Assembly (NCBI GenBank): GCA_903860745.1
Contig: CAIORQ010000007.1
Coordinates: forward strand, 1-33,381
DNA: 33,381 bases
Source: an uncultured Actinomycetes bacterium
GTDB taxonomy: Bacteria; Actinomycetota; Acidimicrobiia; Acidimicrobiales; RAAP-2
Reading direction: 5' to 3'
The translations under genes were made by a program, and so were the position numbers. The notes beneath the pieces are model-generated. The model searched no databases, was not told the origin of the DNA, and saw only the letters and a list, made by a program, of their open reading frames with translations. Positions 20,995 through 28,691 of this stretch are shown here, in pieces; position 1 is the stretch's first letter, and each line of letters starts with the position of its first letter.

Positions 20995-21834
20995 ATGAGA
21001 CGACACAACACGATGATGGTGGTGCTGGGCGCGGGGACCCTGCTGGGCGCACTGTCCATTCCGGCCAGCGCCCTGGCGAGCCCCCCCATCAAGCAGCCAC
21101 CGGCTTCGGTCGGTGTGGCCACCAGTCAGGCGATGACCAAGGCGGTCAAGGACGCGCGCTTCGTCAATCAGAATGGTCAGCCCGAGACCCTGGGCGGCCT
21201 CGTCGGCAAGACGGTCTTCGTGGTGCCGTTCCTGACCTTGTGCGGGGACACCTGCCCCTTCACCACCGGCAACCTCGTGCAATTGCAGTCCATCATCTCC
21301 AACGACAAGGTCAAGAACGTAGAGGTGGTGGCGATCGACGTGGATCCGTATCGCGACACCCTCACGCGCATCAAGGTGTATTCGAAACTGATCGGGGCCA
21401 ACTTCCAGCTCTGGACCGAGACCGGGGCGACGACGGTGCCCAAGGCGCCGAAGTCAGGCGCGTCGATGAACTCGATGTCGGGTTCGGTCGGCACCGGTGA
21501 CCTCAACGCCAATCTCACCACGATCGAGAAGTTCCTCGGCTGGACGGTGCAGGTGGTCGACCAGGACACGCCGCCCAGTACGGACTGGATGGCGCCTCAC
21601 GAGAAGCTCACCTACGACATCAACCACTCGGACGGCTTCTGGGTGATCAACGCCGACCAGCAGATCCGCTTCCTGTCGGGGACGAAGCCGGCCTTCACGG
21701 GAAAGCTGTCCAAGGTCCTGGCCACCTTCATGGGCTACAAGTCCAACATCTACAAGGTCGCCGTCTACAAGCGGGGTTGGACCCCTGCGGAGGCGGTGCA
21801 GGCGATCGAGTGGGTCGAGCAGTCCAAGATCTGA
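20995..21834 (+). CDS. sco: Sco1/SenC family copper-delivery protein
   Basis: 279 residues. Exported: signal sequence MMVVLGAGTLLGALSIPASALAS. Thioredoxin-like domain with the copper-binding C-x3-C (C83-GDT-C87, followed by PFT) and histidine H211 in INHSDGFWVIN. Sco proteins carry Cu(I) to the CuA site of cytochrome oxidase or reduce its cysteines. The cysteine-to-histidine distance (~125 residues) is larger than typical because of a serine/methionine-rich insertion (SGASMNSMSGSVGTG) around residues 155-175. ATG 20995 has AGGAGAG six bases upstream. It faces blaI and shares the operator region, so it is the best candidate target of that repressor. Confidence 0.82.
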   Translation: MRRHNTMMVVLGAGTLLGALSIPASALASPPIKQPPASVGVATSQAMTKAVKDARFVNQNGQPETLGGLVGKTVFVVPFLTLCGDTCPFTTGNLVQLQSIISNDKVKNVEVVAIDVDPYRDTLTRIKVYSKLIGANFQLWTETGATTVPKAPKSGASMNSMSGSVGTGDLNANLTTIEKFLGWTVQVVDQDTPPSTDWMAPHEKLTYDINHSDGFWVINADQQIRFLSGTKPAFTGKLSKVLATFMGYKSNIYKVAVYKRGWTPAEAVQAIEWVEQSKI

Positions 21835-21875
21835 GTCGTGGCGCGCGCGGCGCCGACCTCACGAGAACCAGGTCC

Positions 21876-21881
21876 TAGAGT
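21876..21881 (+). promoter_or_regulatory. -10 box of tadA
   Basis: TAGAGT; six bases later is TTG 21888, nine bases later ATG 21891. No Shine-Dalgarno, so a leaderless start at one of these. Confidence 0.45.
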
Positions 21882-21890
21882 TCTCAGTTG

Positions 21891-22343
21891 ATGGCGACTG
21901 ACGAGGACTACATGGGGATGGCACTCGCCGCCGCGCACGCCGCCGCCGCGCACGACGACGTGCCCGTCGGTTGCGTGTTGGTACGCGAGGGCGAGGTGAT
22001 CGCGGTGGGGGAGAACCGCCGCGAGGTCGACGCCGACCCGACCGCCCACGCGGAGGTGGTGGCCCTGCGGGCCGCCGCGCGCGTCATCGGGCGATGGCGG
22101 ATGGACGGCGTCACGGCCTACGTGACCCTGGAGCCCTGCGTGATGTGCGCCGGAGCCCTGTTGAACGCGCGGGTGTCGCGGGTGGTCATCGGGGCGATGG
22201 ATGACAAAGCGGGCGGCGTCGGTTCGCGCTACAACCTCTTGAGCGACCCTCGTCTCCTGCACGAGGCGTCGCTGAGCTACGACCTGCTGGCGGGCGAGTC
22301 GGCGACCCTGCTGCGCGACTTCTTCGCCAGTCGTCGCGACTGA
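21891..22343 (+). CDS. tadA: tRNA-specific adenosine deaminase
   Basis: 150 residues. Converts adenosine-34 to inosine in tRNA-Arg(ACG). Zinc cytidine-deaminase fold: H53-A-E55 in TAHAEVVALRAAAR (ligand and proton shuttle) and P-C83-x2-C86 in EPCVMCAGALLNARV. GAMDDKAGGVGSRYNLL and the C-terminal RDFFASRR are typical of TadA rather than of cytosine or guanine deaminases. The start may be TTG 21888, which would add one residue. Downstream of sco by 53 bp on the same strand but with its own promoter. Confidence 0.9.
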   Translation: MATDEDYMGMALAAAHAAAAHDDVPVGCVLVREGEVIAVGENRREVDADPTAHAEVVALRAAARVIGRWRMDGVTAYVTLEPCVMCAGALLNARVSRVVIGAMDDKAGGVGSRYNLLSDPRLLHEASLSYDLLAGESATLLRDFFASRRD

Positions 22344-22535
22344 CCGTGTCCGCCCCCACGTCGGGGGTCTCGCGTCGCCACCTGCACGACCGCGTGCTCG
22401 GCGTGGCGTTGTCGGGAAGATTCATGTCCGCGCACGAGGGCGCGAAGTGGGCCACACCGTGACCTATCCCGCCGGTTTCGCTCTGGGCACCACGGCTACG
22501 GCGGGAGCCACCTCGGCGAAGGGGCGACTCGAAAG
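22344..22535. other. Intergenic region before metY with a GC hairpin
   Basis: No supportable gene. CCCCC-ACGTC-GGGGG at 22353-22367 begins 10 bases after the tadA stop and may terminate it, although no U-run follows. The remainder has mixed codon statistics on all frames. Confidence 0.4.
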
Positions 22536-22565
22536 TTGACTAGTTCTATCGGATTTAATTAGTAT
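22536..22565 (+). promoter_or_regulatory. metY promoter with embedded inverted repeat
   Basis: TTGACT (22536-22541), 18-bp spacer, TAGTAT (22560-22565): the best sigma-70-type promoter in the window. ACTAGTT (22539-22545) and AATTAGT (22557-22563) are inverted with 6 of 7 matches and span both boxes, so this could be the operator of a sulfur-metabolism repressor. AT-rich compared with its surroundings. Confidence 0.65.
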
Positions 22566-22622
22566 CGCTGGGTACGCGGCACCGGCCGCGAGGTTCGAGA
22601 CCGAAACGAAAGAGGATGCGCC

Positions 22623-23921
22623 ATGAGTGAGTGGGGATTCGAGACCCGTCAACTACACGCGGGGACCGCGCCGGACACGGCGACCGGCGCGCGCGCGGTG
22701 CCGATCTACCAGACCGCGAGCTACGTCTTCCGCGACACCGAGCACGCGGCCAACCTCTTCGGGCTCGCCGAACTCGGCAACATCTACACGCGCATCATGA
22801 ACCCGACCCAGGACGCCTTCGAGCAGCGCATCGCCTCCCTCGAGGGCGGCGTGGCCGCCCTGGCGGTGGCCTCGGGCCAGGCCGCCGAGACCCTGGCGCT
22901 GATGAACCTGGCCGAGAACGGCGGCCACATTGTGGCGTCCTCCTCGCTCTACGGCGGGACCTACAACCTGCTGCACTACACCCTGCCCAAGCTCGGCATC
23001 GAGACCACCTTCGTCGAGGACCCCGACGACCTCGACGAGTGGGCGCGCGCGGTGCGACCCAACACCAAGGCCTTCTACGCCGAGACCCTGGGCAACCCCA
23101 AGGGGGACGTCCTCGACTTCGCGGGTGTCTCGAAGGTGGCCCACGACCACATGATCCCCCTGGTCGTCGACAACACGCTGGCCACTCCCTACCTGGTGCG
23201 CCCCCTCGAGCACGGCGCCGACATCGTCGTGCACTCGGCCACCAAGTTCCTCGGCGGTCACGGCACCTCGATCGCCGGGGTCATCGTCGACGGCGGTACC
23301 TTCGACTACGAGGGATCGGGTCGCTTCCCCTCCTTCACCGAGCCCGACCCCAGCTACCACGGCCTGGTCTTCGGGCAGCTGCCCGACTTCTTGTTCCCCG
23401 CCCGCTTCGTGCTCAAGGTGCGTCTGCAGTACCTGCGCGACATCGGCCCCGCGGTGGCGCCCTTCAACTCCTTCCTCATCCTCCAGGGCATCGAGACGCT
23501 GAGCCTGCGCATGGAGCGCCACGTGGCCAACGCCACCGCCGTGGCGAAGTGGCTCGAGGCCCGCAGCGACGTCGAGTGGGTCAAGTACGCGGGTCTGGAG
23601 TCGAGCCCCTGGCACGCGCGCCAGCTGCAGTACCTGCCCAAGGGTGGCGGGGCCATCGTCGCCTTCGGCATCAAGGGCGGCATCGAGGCCGGTCGGCGCT
23701 TCATCGAGGGGCTGAGCCTGTTCAGCCACCTGGCTAACGTGGGCGACGTGCGCTCCCTCGCCATCCACCCCGCGTCGACGACGCACTCCCAGTTGACCGA
23801 GGCCGAGCAGGTGTCGACGGGGGTCACCCCCGACCTCGTTCGTCTCTCGGTGGGCATCGAATCGATCGACGACATCCTGGCGGACCTCGAGGCGGGATTC
23901 GCGGCGGCCACCTCCGCGTGA
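22623..23921 (+). CDS. metY: O-acetylhomoserine sulfhydrylase
   Basis: 432 residues, the length typical of MetY rather than the ~390 of MetB/MetZ. PLP enzyme making homocysteine from O-acetylhomoserine and sulfide. It opens with GFETRQLHAG and PIYQTASYVF; ASSLYGGTYNLL and AETLGNP are core, and the PLP lysine K208 is in HSATKFLGGHGTSIAG. The FSHLANVGDVRSLAIHPASTTHSQL block and SVGIESIDDILADLE close the protein. ATG 22623 has AAAGAGGA six bases upstream. It overlaps metX by 4 nt (GTGA), making a two-gene operon that takes homoserine to homocysteine by direct sulfhydrylation. Confidence 0.93.
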   Translation: MSEWGFETRQLHAGTAPDTATGARAVPIYQTASYVFRDTEHAANLFGLAELGNIYTRIMNPTQDAFEQRIASLEGGVAALAVASGQAAETLALMNLAENGGHIVASSSLYGGTYNLLHYTLPKLGIETTFVEDPDDLDEWARAVRPNTKAFYAETLGNPKGDVLDFAGVSKVAHDHMIPLVVDNTLATPYLVRPLEHGADIVVHSATKFLGGHGTSIAGVIVDGGTFDYEGSGRFPSFTEPDPSYHGLVFGQLPDFLFPARFVLKVRLQYLRDIGPAVAPFNSFLILQGIETLSLRMERHVANATAVAKWLEARSDVEWVKYAGLESSPWHARQLQYLPKGGGAIVAFGIKGGIEAGRRFIEGLSLFSHLANVGDVRSLAIHPASTTHSQLTEAEQVSTGVTPDLVRLSVGIESIDDILADLEAGFAAATSA

Positions 23922-25048
23922 GTCCCTCCGCGTCGGGGTTCTGGCGCCCGGGCGACGAGCCCGGACGACGCATCGTCGTCACACTGGACCGCGACGGGGA
24001 GGGTTTCGCCCTCGAGGGCGGCGGCCACCTGGCGACGGTGGACGTGGCCTACGAGACCTGGGGCGAACTCAACCAGGGCCGTTCCAACGCCGTCCTGGTG
24101 CTCCACGCGCTCACCGGCGACTCGCACGCCGCCGGACCGGCGCAACCGGGGCATCCGACGACGGGATGGTGGGACGAGATCATCGGACCCGGGCGCGCCA
24201 TCGACACCGATCGCTTCTTCGTGGTGTGCCCCAACGTGTTGGGGGGATGCCAGGGGACGACCGGCCCCTCGTCCCTGGCGGGCGACGGTCGCCCCTACGG
24301 GTCGCGTTTCCCGGTCATCACCATCCGCGACCAGGTCGCCGTCGAGGTGGCGCTGTCCGAGCACCTCGGCATCGAGACCTGGTCGGGCGTCGTGGGCGGA
24401 TCGATGGGTGGGATGCGCGCCCTCGAATGGGTGGTGGGCCATCCCGAGAGGGTGGATCGGGTCGTGGCGATCGCCGTGGGTGCGGCCGGGACCGCCGACC
24501 AGATCGCCCTGTGCTCGCTGCAGGTGCGATCCATCAAGGCCGATCCGCACTACTGCGGCGGCGACTACTACGAGTCCGGCGCGACGCCGCGGACCGGCCT
24601 GTCCATCGCGCGCGGCATCGGACAGTTCAGCTACCGCACCTGGACCGAGTTCGAGTCGCGCTTCGGTCGTGAGGTCCAAGACGACGACGCGATCCTCGAG
24701 AAGCGTCGCTATTCGATCGAGTCCTACCTCAACTACCACGGCGAGAAGCTCGCGGCGCGCTTCGACCCGAACAGCTACATCGTCTTGAGCGAGGCGATGA
24801 ACCACCACGACGTGGGCCGTGGTCGCGGTGGGGTGGTGGCGGCGCTGAAGAACGTCCGCCGCCGCGTGACGGTAGCCGGGGTCACCTCGGACCGCCTCTA
24901 CCCGCGCGAATTGCAGGACGAGCTGGCGCGGCTGATCCCCGGCGCGGGTCGCGTCGCCCTGATCACCTCTCCCGCGGGACACGACGGTTTCCTCATCGAG
25001 ACAGCGCAGGTGGGCGAGATCATCCGTCGCGGACTCGTCGAGGCGTAA
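23918..25048 (+). CDS. metX: Homoserine O-acetyltransferase
   Basis: 376 residues. Alpha/beta-hydrolase-fold enzyme that acetylates homoserine with acetyl-CoA, supplying MetY. Nucleophile S162 is in GGSMGGMRALEW, D325 in TSDRLYP and H355 in AGHDGFLIE; HALTGDSHAAG forms the oxyanion region. NVLGGCQGTTGPSS is a family signature. GTG 23918 is set by the 4-nt overlap with metY. Homologues with succinyl specificity exist, and only fine active-site residues would tell; I favour acetyl because the partner is MetY. Confidence 0.92.
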   Translation: MSPSASGFWRPGDEPGRRIVVTLDRDGEGFALEGGGHLATVDVAYETWGELNQGRSNAVLVLHALTGDSHAAGPAQPGHPTTGWWDEIIGPGRAIDTDRFFVVCPNVLGGCQGTTGPSSLAGDGRPYGSRFPVITIRDQVAVEVALSEHLGIETWSGVVGGSMGGMRALEWVVGHPERVDRVVAIAVGAAGTADQIALCSLQVRSIKADPHYCGGDYYESGATPRTGLSIARGIGQFSYRTWTEFESRFGREVQDDDAILEKRRYSIESYLNYHGEKLAARFDPNSYIVLSEAMNHHDVGRGRGGVVAALKNVRRRVTVAGVTSDRLYPRELQDELARLIPGAGRVALITSPAGHDGFLIETAQVGEIIRRGLVEA

Positions 25049-25063
25049 AGATCCGTCGGACCG

Positions 25064-25080
25064 CCGGCCCCGAGGGCCGG
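25064..25080 (+). terminator. Hairpin after metX
   Basis: CCGGCCC-CGA-GGGCCGG, 7-bp perfect stem starting 15 bases after the stop. No U-run; a possible terminator. Confidence 0.45.
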
Positions 25081-25088
25081 TCGATGAA

Positions 25089-25142
25089 CCCGACGGGACT
25101 GACGCTCGTCGCCCGAGGGCGAAGCCGGTCAGCCCCGTCGGG
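25089..25142. repeat. Long nested inverted repeat
   Basis: Outer arms 25089-25103 and 25128-25142 pair in 14 of 15 positions. Inside them TCGCCC/GGGCGA (109-114 and 117-122) forms a second hairpin. The structure is symmetric for both strands and lies between two convergent genes. It may be a bidirectional terminator or a structured RNA. Confidence 0.55.
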
Positions 25143-25196
25143 CTCGGACGGGCCGCCGAGTCCGGTCAGTCAACGGACGTCAGCACTCCCGTTCGG

Positions 25197-25236
25197 CGAT
25201 TATAGTATAATTTCCATAGATTAAATAGAAATATAA
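25197..25236. other. AT-rich island with dyad between convergent genes
   Basis: Forty bases of mostly A/T in a region otherwise about 70% GC. It contains ATTTCCAT-AGATTAA-ATAGAAAT (25210-25232, 7 of 8 inverted matches), and TATAGTATA just before. No ORF. Role unknown. Confidence 0.5.
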
Positions 25237-25291
25237 GCACCGCTGGTCGTATCGTGACTCACGACGAAGGAGGTCGGACGGCGTCGCCGGT

Positions 25292-25314
25292 CGAGTCCCG
25301 GCCCCTAGGACTCG
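25292..25314 (-). terminator. Hairpin across the diguanylate cyclase stop
   Basis: CGAGTCC and GGACTCG, 7-bp perfect stem with a nine-base loop that contains the CTA stop complement. A smaller TCGTG/CACGA hairpin lies further downstream. Termination is uncertain. Confidence 0.3.
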
Positions 25315-28127
25315 CGGGGATCGTCGAAGGACGGTTCCCAGGCGACGCAGCACCCGCGTCCGCGCGCCTTGGCCTCGTAGAGGGCCACGTCGGCTCGGCG
25401 CAACGTGTCGTCCGCGCTCTCGCCGGGACTCACGAGAGCGACGCCGATCGAGACGCCGATGTGCAGGTGGACCCCGTCGACGACCACGTCCTCGTCGAAG
25501 CGCGCGAGGATCTTCTCGGCGATCAGCAAGGCGTCCTGCACCGAGTGCAGCGCGTGCAGCAGGATAACGAACTCGTCGCCCCCGACGCGCGCGACGACGT
25601 CGTCGGCACGTCCCGTCGTCGTGATCCGTTCCGCCACCGCCTTGAGGGTCATGTCGCCCACGTAGTGGCCGTAGGTGTCGTTCACCGACTTGAAGCCGTC
25701 GATGTCGATGAAGAGGACCCCGACGTGTTCGCCACTGCGCACCGTGCGACGCTGGAACTCCTCGGCGCGCAGGTAGAGGTCCCCCCGGTTGACCAGGTGG
25801 GTCAAGGTGTCGTGGGTCGCCTGGTAGCGCAGCTTCTCCTTGGTCGCGCGGCTCTCGGTCACGTCGACGAAGGTGGCGACGAAGGAGAGGGGGGTCCCCG
25901 ACTCGTCCTCCAACAGCGCGATGGCGTGCTCGATCCACACTGGACTCCCGTCGGGCCGCTGCAGGCGCATCTCACGAGGGGGATGAACGGCGTCGCCCGA
26001 GAAGGCCTGTTGGCGGATGCGCTGTCCGGTCGCGTCGTCGATCCCGAAGAGATCGGTGACGCGGTGGGCGAGGAACCACTCCTCGTCACGACCGACCATC
26101 GCGCACAGGGCCGGGTTCACCGACAAGAAGTCGTGGTCGAGGCTGATCACCGCCATCCCCACCGGGGCCGACGCCATCGTCATCTTCAGCTGGGCCTCGC
26201 TGCGCGCCAGACGCGTGCGCATGTCGTGCTCGCTGGAGATGTCGCGAACGTTCACCACCGGTCCCGTGTTGTGACCGTCGACGAAGAGCGGCTGACCGCG
26301 CGCGGCGACCCACTTCTCCCCTCCGTCCGCGGTGAGCACCCGGGCCTCGAAGTCCCCGGGCCTGCCGCTGCGCACCACTTCGATGACGGGGATCAGGGCC
26401 TCCAGGTCGTCGGAGTGGAGGTAGTCGGTGATGTTGTGCCCGACGACTTCTTCGGGGGATCGTCCGATGAGCTGTCCCACCGACGGTGTGATCCACTCGA
26501 TCACGCCGTCGTTGTCGAGTCGGGCGGTGACGTCGGCCTGGTTCTCGAGGACCAGTCGGAAGAGGGACTCGGATTCGGCGAGCTCTTGTTCCGCGGTGAT
26601 CTGGTCGTTCACGTCGCGGATCGACGCGACCACGAAGTCGACGGCGCCGTGCTCGTCGCGAACCTTGCGGCCACGCAGGGACACCCACCGCAGGGAGCCG
26701 TCTGCGCAGCGCCACCGCACGTTCTCCCGGGCGAAGACGTCGGCGGACTCGTCGACGCTCACCGCGATCCGTCGGGGATCCTCGTCCACCATCAAGTCGG
26801 TGAGGTGGCGACCCACCAACTCCTCGGGGCGCCATCCGAAGAGCTCGAGGCTCGAGGGCGACGCCCATCGCAGGACGTCGTTGGTGCCGATCAGGACGAC
26901 GAGGTCGGCGCCGTTCTCGGCGAGCAGCCGGTACCGGGCCTCGGACTCGCGCAGTTCGTGGCGGACCATCTCCTCGTCGTGGATGTCGCGCAGGGCCATG
27001 GTGTACGAGAGCGGCTGTCCCAGGTCGTCGAAGCGGGCCCGGACGCGCCCGAGCATCCATCTGTGCTCACCCGAGGTGGAGAGCAGACGGACCTTGAGGC
27101 TGCCCGAGTTGGCGTCCGCGCGAAGCAGCGCGTTGAGCTGGTCGACCTGGGGACGGAGGTTCTCCACCACGAAGTTGAAGGTGGAGCGGCCGATCACGTC
27201 CTCGGGCCGCCAGCCGAGGATGTCGGTCACCGACGGCGACACCCAGGTGATACGGAAGTCGGCGTCGGTCTCGGCGATGACGTCCGACGCGTTCTCGGCC
27301 AGGAAGTGGAAGCGCGCCTCCGACACCTCGAGGGCCTGTCGCGTCTCGACCAGCGACTGGACGTCGCGCCAACTCGACACCATCCGCGACGTGCCGTGGG
27401 CGGCGTCGAAGAATCGGCGCGAGGAGATCGACACCCAGCGGTAATCCCCCGTGCGGTTCCTCAGGCGCACGACGAAGTGAGCGGAGGTGGCGTCGGGCTC
27501 GTCGGAGCGGTAGTTGAGGATGCTGGCGAGGTCGTCGGGATGGACGAAGGCGTCGATCCGCTGACCGACGACGTCCTCGGGCGACCACCCGAGGAGTTCG
27601 GTGATGGAGTCGGAGCACCATTCGCCGACGGCGTCCTGCGATGCGAGGATGACGACGTCGGCCGGGTACTTGGCCATTATCTCGAGCTGTTCGGAGGTCG
27701 CGCTCAGTTGGTGCTGCAGATCGAGGCGGGCGGTGACGTCACTCATCACCACGCTGACGCCGATCATCTCGGCCCCGTGCCACAGCGGGTAGGCGTCCAC
27801 GGCGAACCACGAGTGTCGGCCCTCGGGCGACGTGGCGCCGAGGATCACGTCGCGACTCTCCTCGCGAGTGCGCAGGGTGACCGCGATGGGGCGCTCGTCG
27901 ACGTCGAAGTCACTCCCGTCCTCCCGGGTGATCCGCCACGTCGGAGTGAAGACGGACTTGCCGATGAGGTCGTCGCGACGGACGCCGAGGAAGGTGGCCG
28001 CGGCGTCATTGGCGTCGACGATGTCGCCGTGAGGGTCGCACAGGAGGAGTCCCTGACGAAGGGTGTCGAGGAAATCGCGTGAGGTGAAGACGTCTCCCAA
28101 CCGCACGGATGTCACCTGTTCAGGCAC
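25305..28127 (-). CDS. Six-PAS diguanylate cyclase
   Basis: 940 residues, no membrane segments, so a cytosolic sensor. About six PAS domains follow each other: ~15-130, 145-260, 270-390, 395-515, 520-640 and 640-765. Four share the W-x-S/T-P-S-x-x-x-L-x-G-W-x-P-E-[DE]-V-x-G turn and look like recent duplications. The C-terminal GGDEF domain (~775-930) has the intact catalytic GGDEF at 849-853. It also has the inhibitory RxxD site (RADD) five residues before it, so it should make cyclic di-GMP and be product-inhibited. No EAL domain. GTG 28127 has AAAGG six bases upstream; GTG 28115 is an alternative. Which ligands the PAS domains bind cannot be read from the sequence. The gene stands alone. 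Confidence 0.9.
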   Translation of the reverse strand: MPEQVTSVRLGDVFTSRDFLDTLRQGLLLCDPHGDIVDANDAAATFLGVRRDDLIGKSVFTPTWRITREDGSDFDVDERPIAVTLRTREESRDVILGATSPEGRHSWFAVDAYPLWHGAEMIGVSVVMSDVTARLDLQHQLSATSEQLEIMAKYPADVVILASQDAVGEWCSDSITELLGWSPEDVVGQRIDAFVHPDDLASILNYRSDEPDATSAHFVVRLRNRTGDYRWVSISSRRFFDAAHGTSRMVSSWRDVQSLVETRQALEVSEARFHFLAENASDVIAETDADFRITWVSPSVTDILGWRPEDVIGRSTFNFVVENLRPQVDQLNALLRADANSGSLKVRLLSTSGEHRWMLGRVRARFDDLGQPLSYTMALRDIHDEEMVRHELRESEARYRLLAENGADLVVLIGTNDVLRWASPSSLELFGWRPEELVGRHLTDLMVDEDPRRIAVSVDESADVFARENVRWRCADGSLRWVSLRGRKVRDEHGAVDFVVASIRDVNDQITAEQELAESESLFRLVLENQADVTARLDNDGVIEWITPSVGQLIGRSPEEVVGHNITDYLHSDDLEALIPVIEVVRSGRPGDFEARVLTADGGEKWVAARGQPLFVDGHNTGPVVNVRDISSEHDMRTRLARSEAQLKMTMASAPVGMAVISLDHDFLSVNPALCAMVGRDEEWFLAHRVTDLFGIDDATGQRIRQQAFSGDAVHPPREMRLQRPDGSPVWIEHAIALLEDESGTPLSFVATFVDVTESRATKEKLRYQATHDTLTHLVNRGDLYLRAEEFQRRTVRSGEHVGVLFIDIDGFKSVNDTYGHYVGDMTLKAVAERITTTGRADDVVARVGGDEFVILLHALHSVQDALLIAEKILARFDEDVVVDGVHLHIGVSIGVALVSPGESADDTLRRADVALYEAKARGRGCCVAWEPSFDDPRES

Positions 28128-28175
28128 GACGAACCTTTCGTTGGCAACTGGTCTGCACTGGGTGCTTCAGCAGTG

Positions 28176-28181
28176 AAACTA
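28176..28181 (-). promoter_or_regulatory. Possible -10 box of the diguanylate cyclase gene
   Basis: Minus-strand TAGTTT would give a ~42-nt leader with the AAAGG site. No -35 recognised. Confidence 0.35.
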
Positions 28182-28517
28182 GGGATGCGGTGTCGTCATC
28201 GACAGGGCAGAAGGTCACATGCTCTTTCCAGTCCCCTCGCGGCCGATCCGCGAAGGCGCGAGACCGTGAGGTAGTCGTTAGTGCGGGTCAGAGTGCATTT
28301 GTTGTGGTGACGGTTGGCGAGTGGCGCGGCGACGTGCCGCCCGACCCCGTGGTGGTCTCGCGTCGTCACCCCTACGTGGATCTTCGAGTAGGTGGATGAG
28401 TCCGTCGCGGCGCCCTGGTACGGTCCGGGACCAGCGGCCACGGCGAATCGCCGGCTGGCCAGGTCACGGCGCTCGCTCGGCCCCGGTGCCATTGCGACGG
28501 GCGGCGCGCGGGGCCCC
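28182..28517. other. Gene-free region upstream of the cyclase and downstream of tRNA-Ser(GGA)
   Basis: About 340 bases without a convincing ORF: the open frames have poor codon bias. Two hairpins, GGTCC-G-GGACC (28422-28432) and GGCCA-CGGCG-AAT-CGCCG-GC-TGGCC (28436-28460), may end the tRNA transcript. Confidence 0.5.
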
Positions 28518-28605
28518 TGGCGGAGGAGGTGGGATTTGAACCCACGGAAGGTTTCCCTTCACACGATTTCCAATCGTGCCGATTCGGCCGCTCTCGCACT
28601 CCTCC
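28518..28605 (-). tRNA. tRNA-Ser(GGA), reads UCC/UCU
   Basis: 88 nt with encoded CCA. Acceptor GGAGGAG pairs with CTCCTCC (one A-C next to the T arm boundary, or shifted pairing), discriminator G. Anticodon arm CACGA-TTGGAAA-TCGTG gives anticodon GGA. The variable arm GTGAAGGGAAACCTTCC forms the long serine stem. T arm GTGGG-TTCAAAT-CCCAC is identical to the other serine tRNA. Confidence 0.95.
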
Positions 28606-28644
28606 AAGATCTCCGCCGGAGCGGGGAAATTGAATTCCGGCTTG

Positions 28645-28687
28645 CAAGGCTACCCGAGATGGCCGCACCGGAGTTCCGGTAGCCTTG
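28645..28687. promoter_or_regulatory. Symmetric divergent promoter for tRNA-Ser(GGA) and ffs
   Basis: A perfect 10-bp inverted repeat (CAAGGCTACC at 28645-28654, GGTAGCCTTG at 28678-28687) carries an outward-facing TAGCCT -10 box in each arm. The right one (28680-28685) is six bases before the SRP RNA 5' end. The left one (28647-28652, minus strand) would start the tRNA transcript near 28640 with a ~35-nt leader. Confidence 0.6.
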
Positions 28688-28691
28688 AAGG

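Noticed and set aside
22459-22539. A 26-codon GTG frame beginning VTYPAGFALG, reminiscent of the start of ArgJ
   Set aside because: Only a few residues match, it ends after 26 codons, and the frame has no coding bias upstream or downstream. Chance likeness is more likely than a gene relic.
22344-22622. SAM-type riboswitch before metY
   Set aside because: The predicted transcript leader is only about 50 nt and shows neither SAM-I nor SAM-II/IV core motifs; a promoter dyad explains the region better.
25254-28082. A 942-codon plus-strand open frame opposite the diguanylate cyclase
   Set aside because: Antisense shadow typical of very GC-rich genes: no recognisable domain, skewed to Val/Asp/Gly/His, while the minus strand has clear PAS and GGDEF domains.
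28109-28399. A 96-codon plus-strand frame upstream of tRNA-Ser(GGA)
   Set aside because: No coding-type third-position bias, no homology I recognise, and it overlaps the cyclase start.
28518-28605. tRNA-Ser 3' ends as phage or island attachment sites, since both serine tRNAs share their last 33 bases
   Set aside because: No integrase, no direct repeat of the tRNA end outside the tRNAs, and no foreign gene block beside either one. The identity is normal for isoacceptors.
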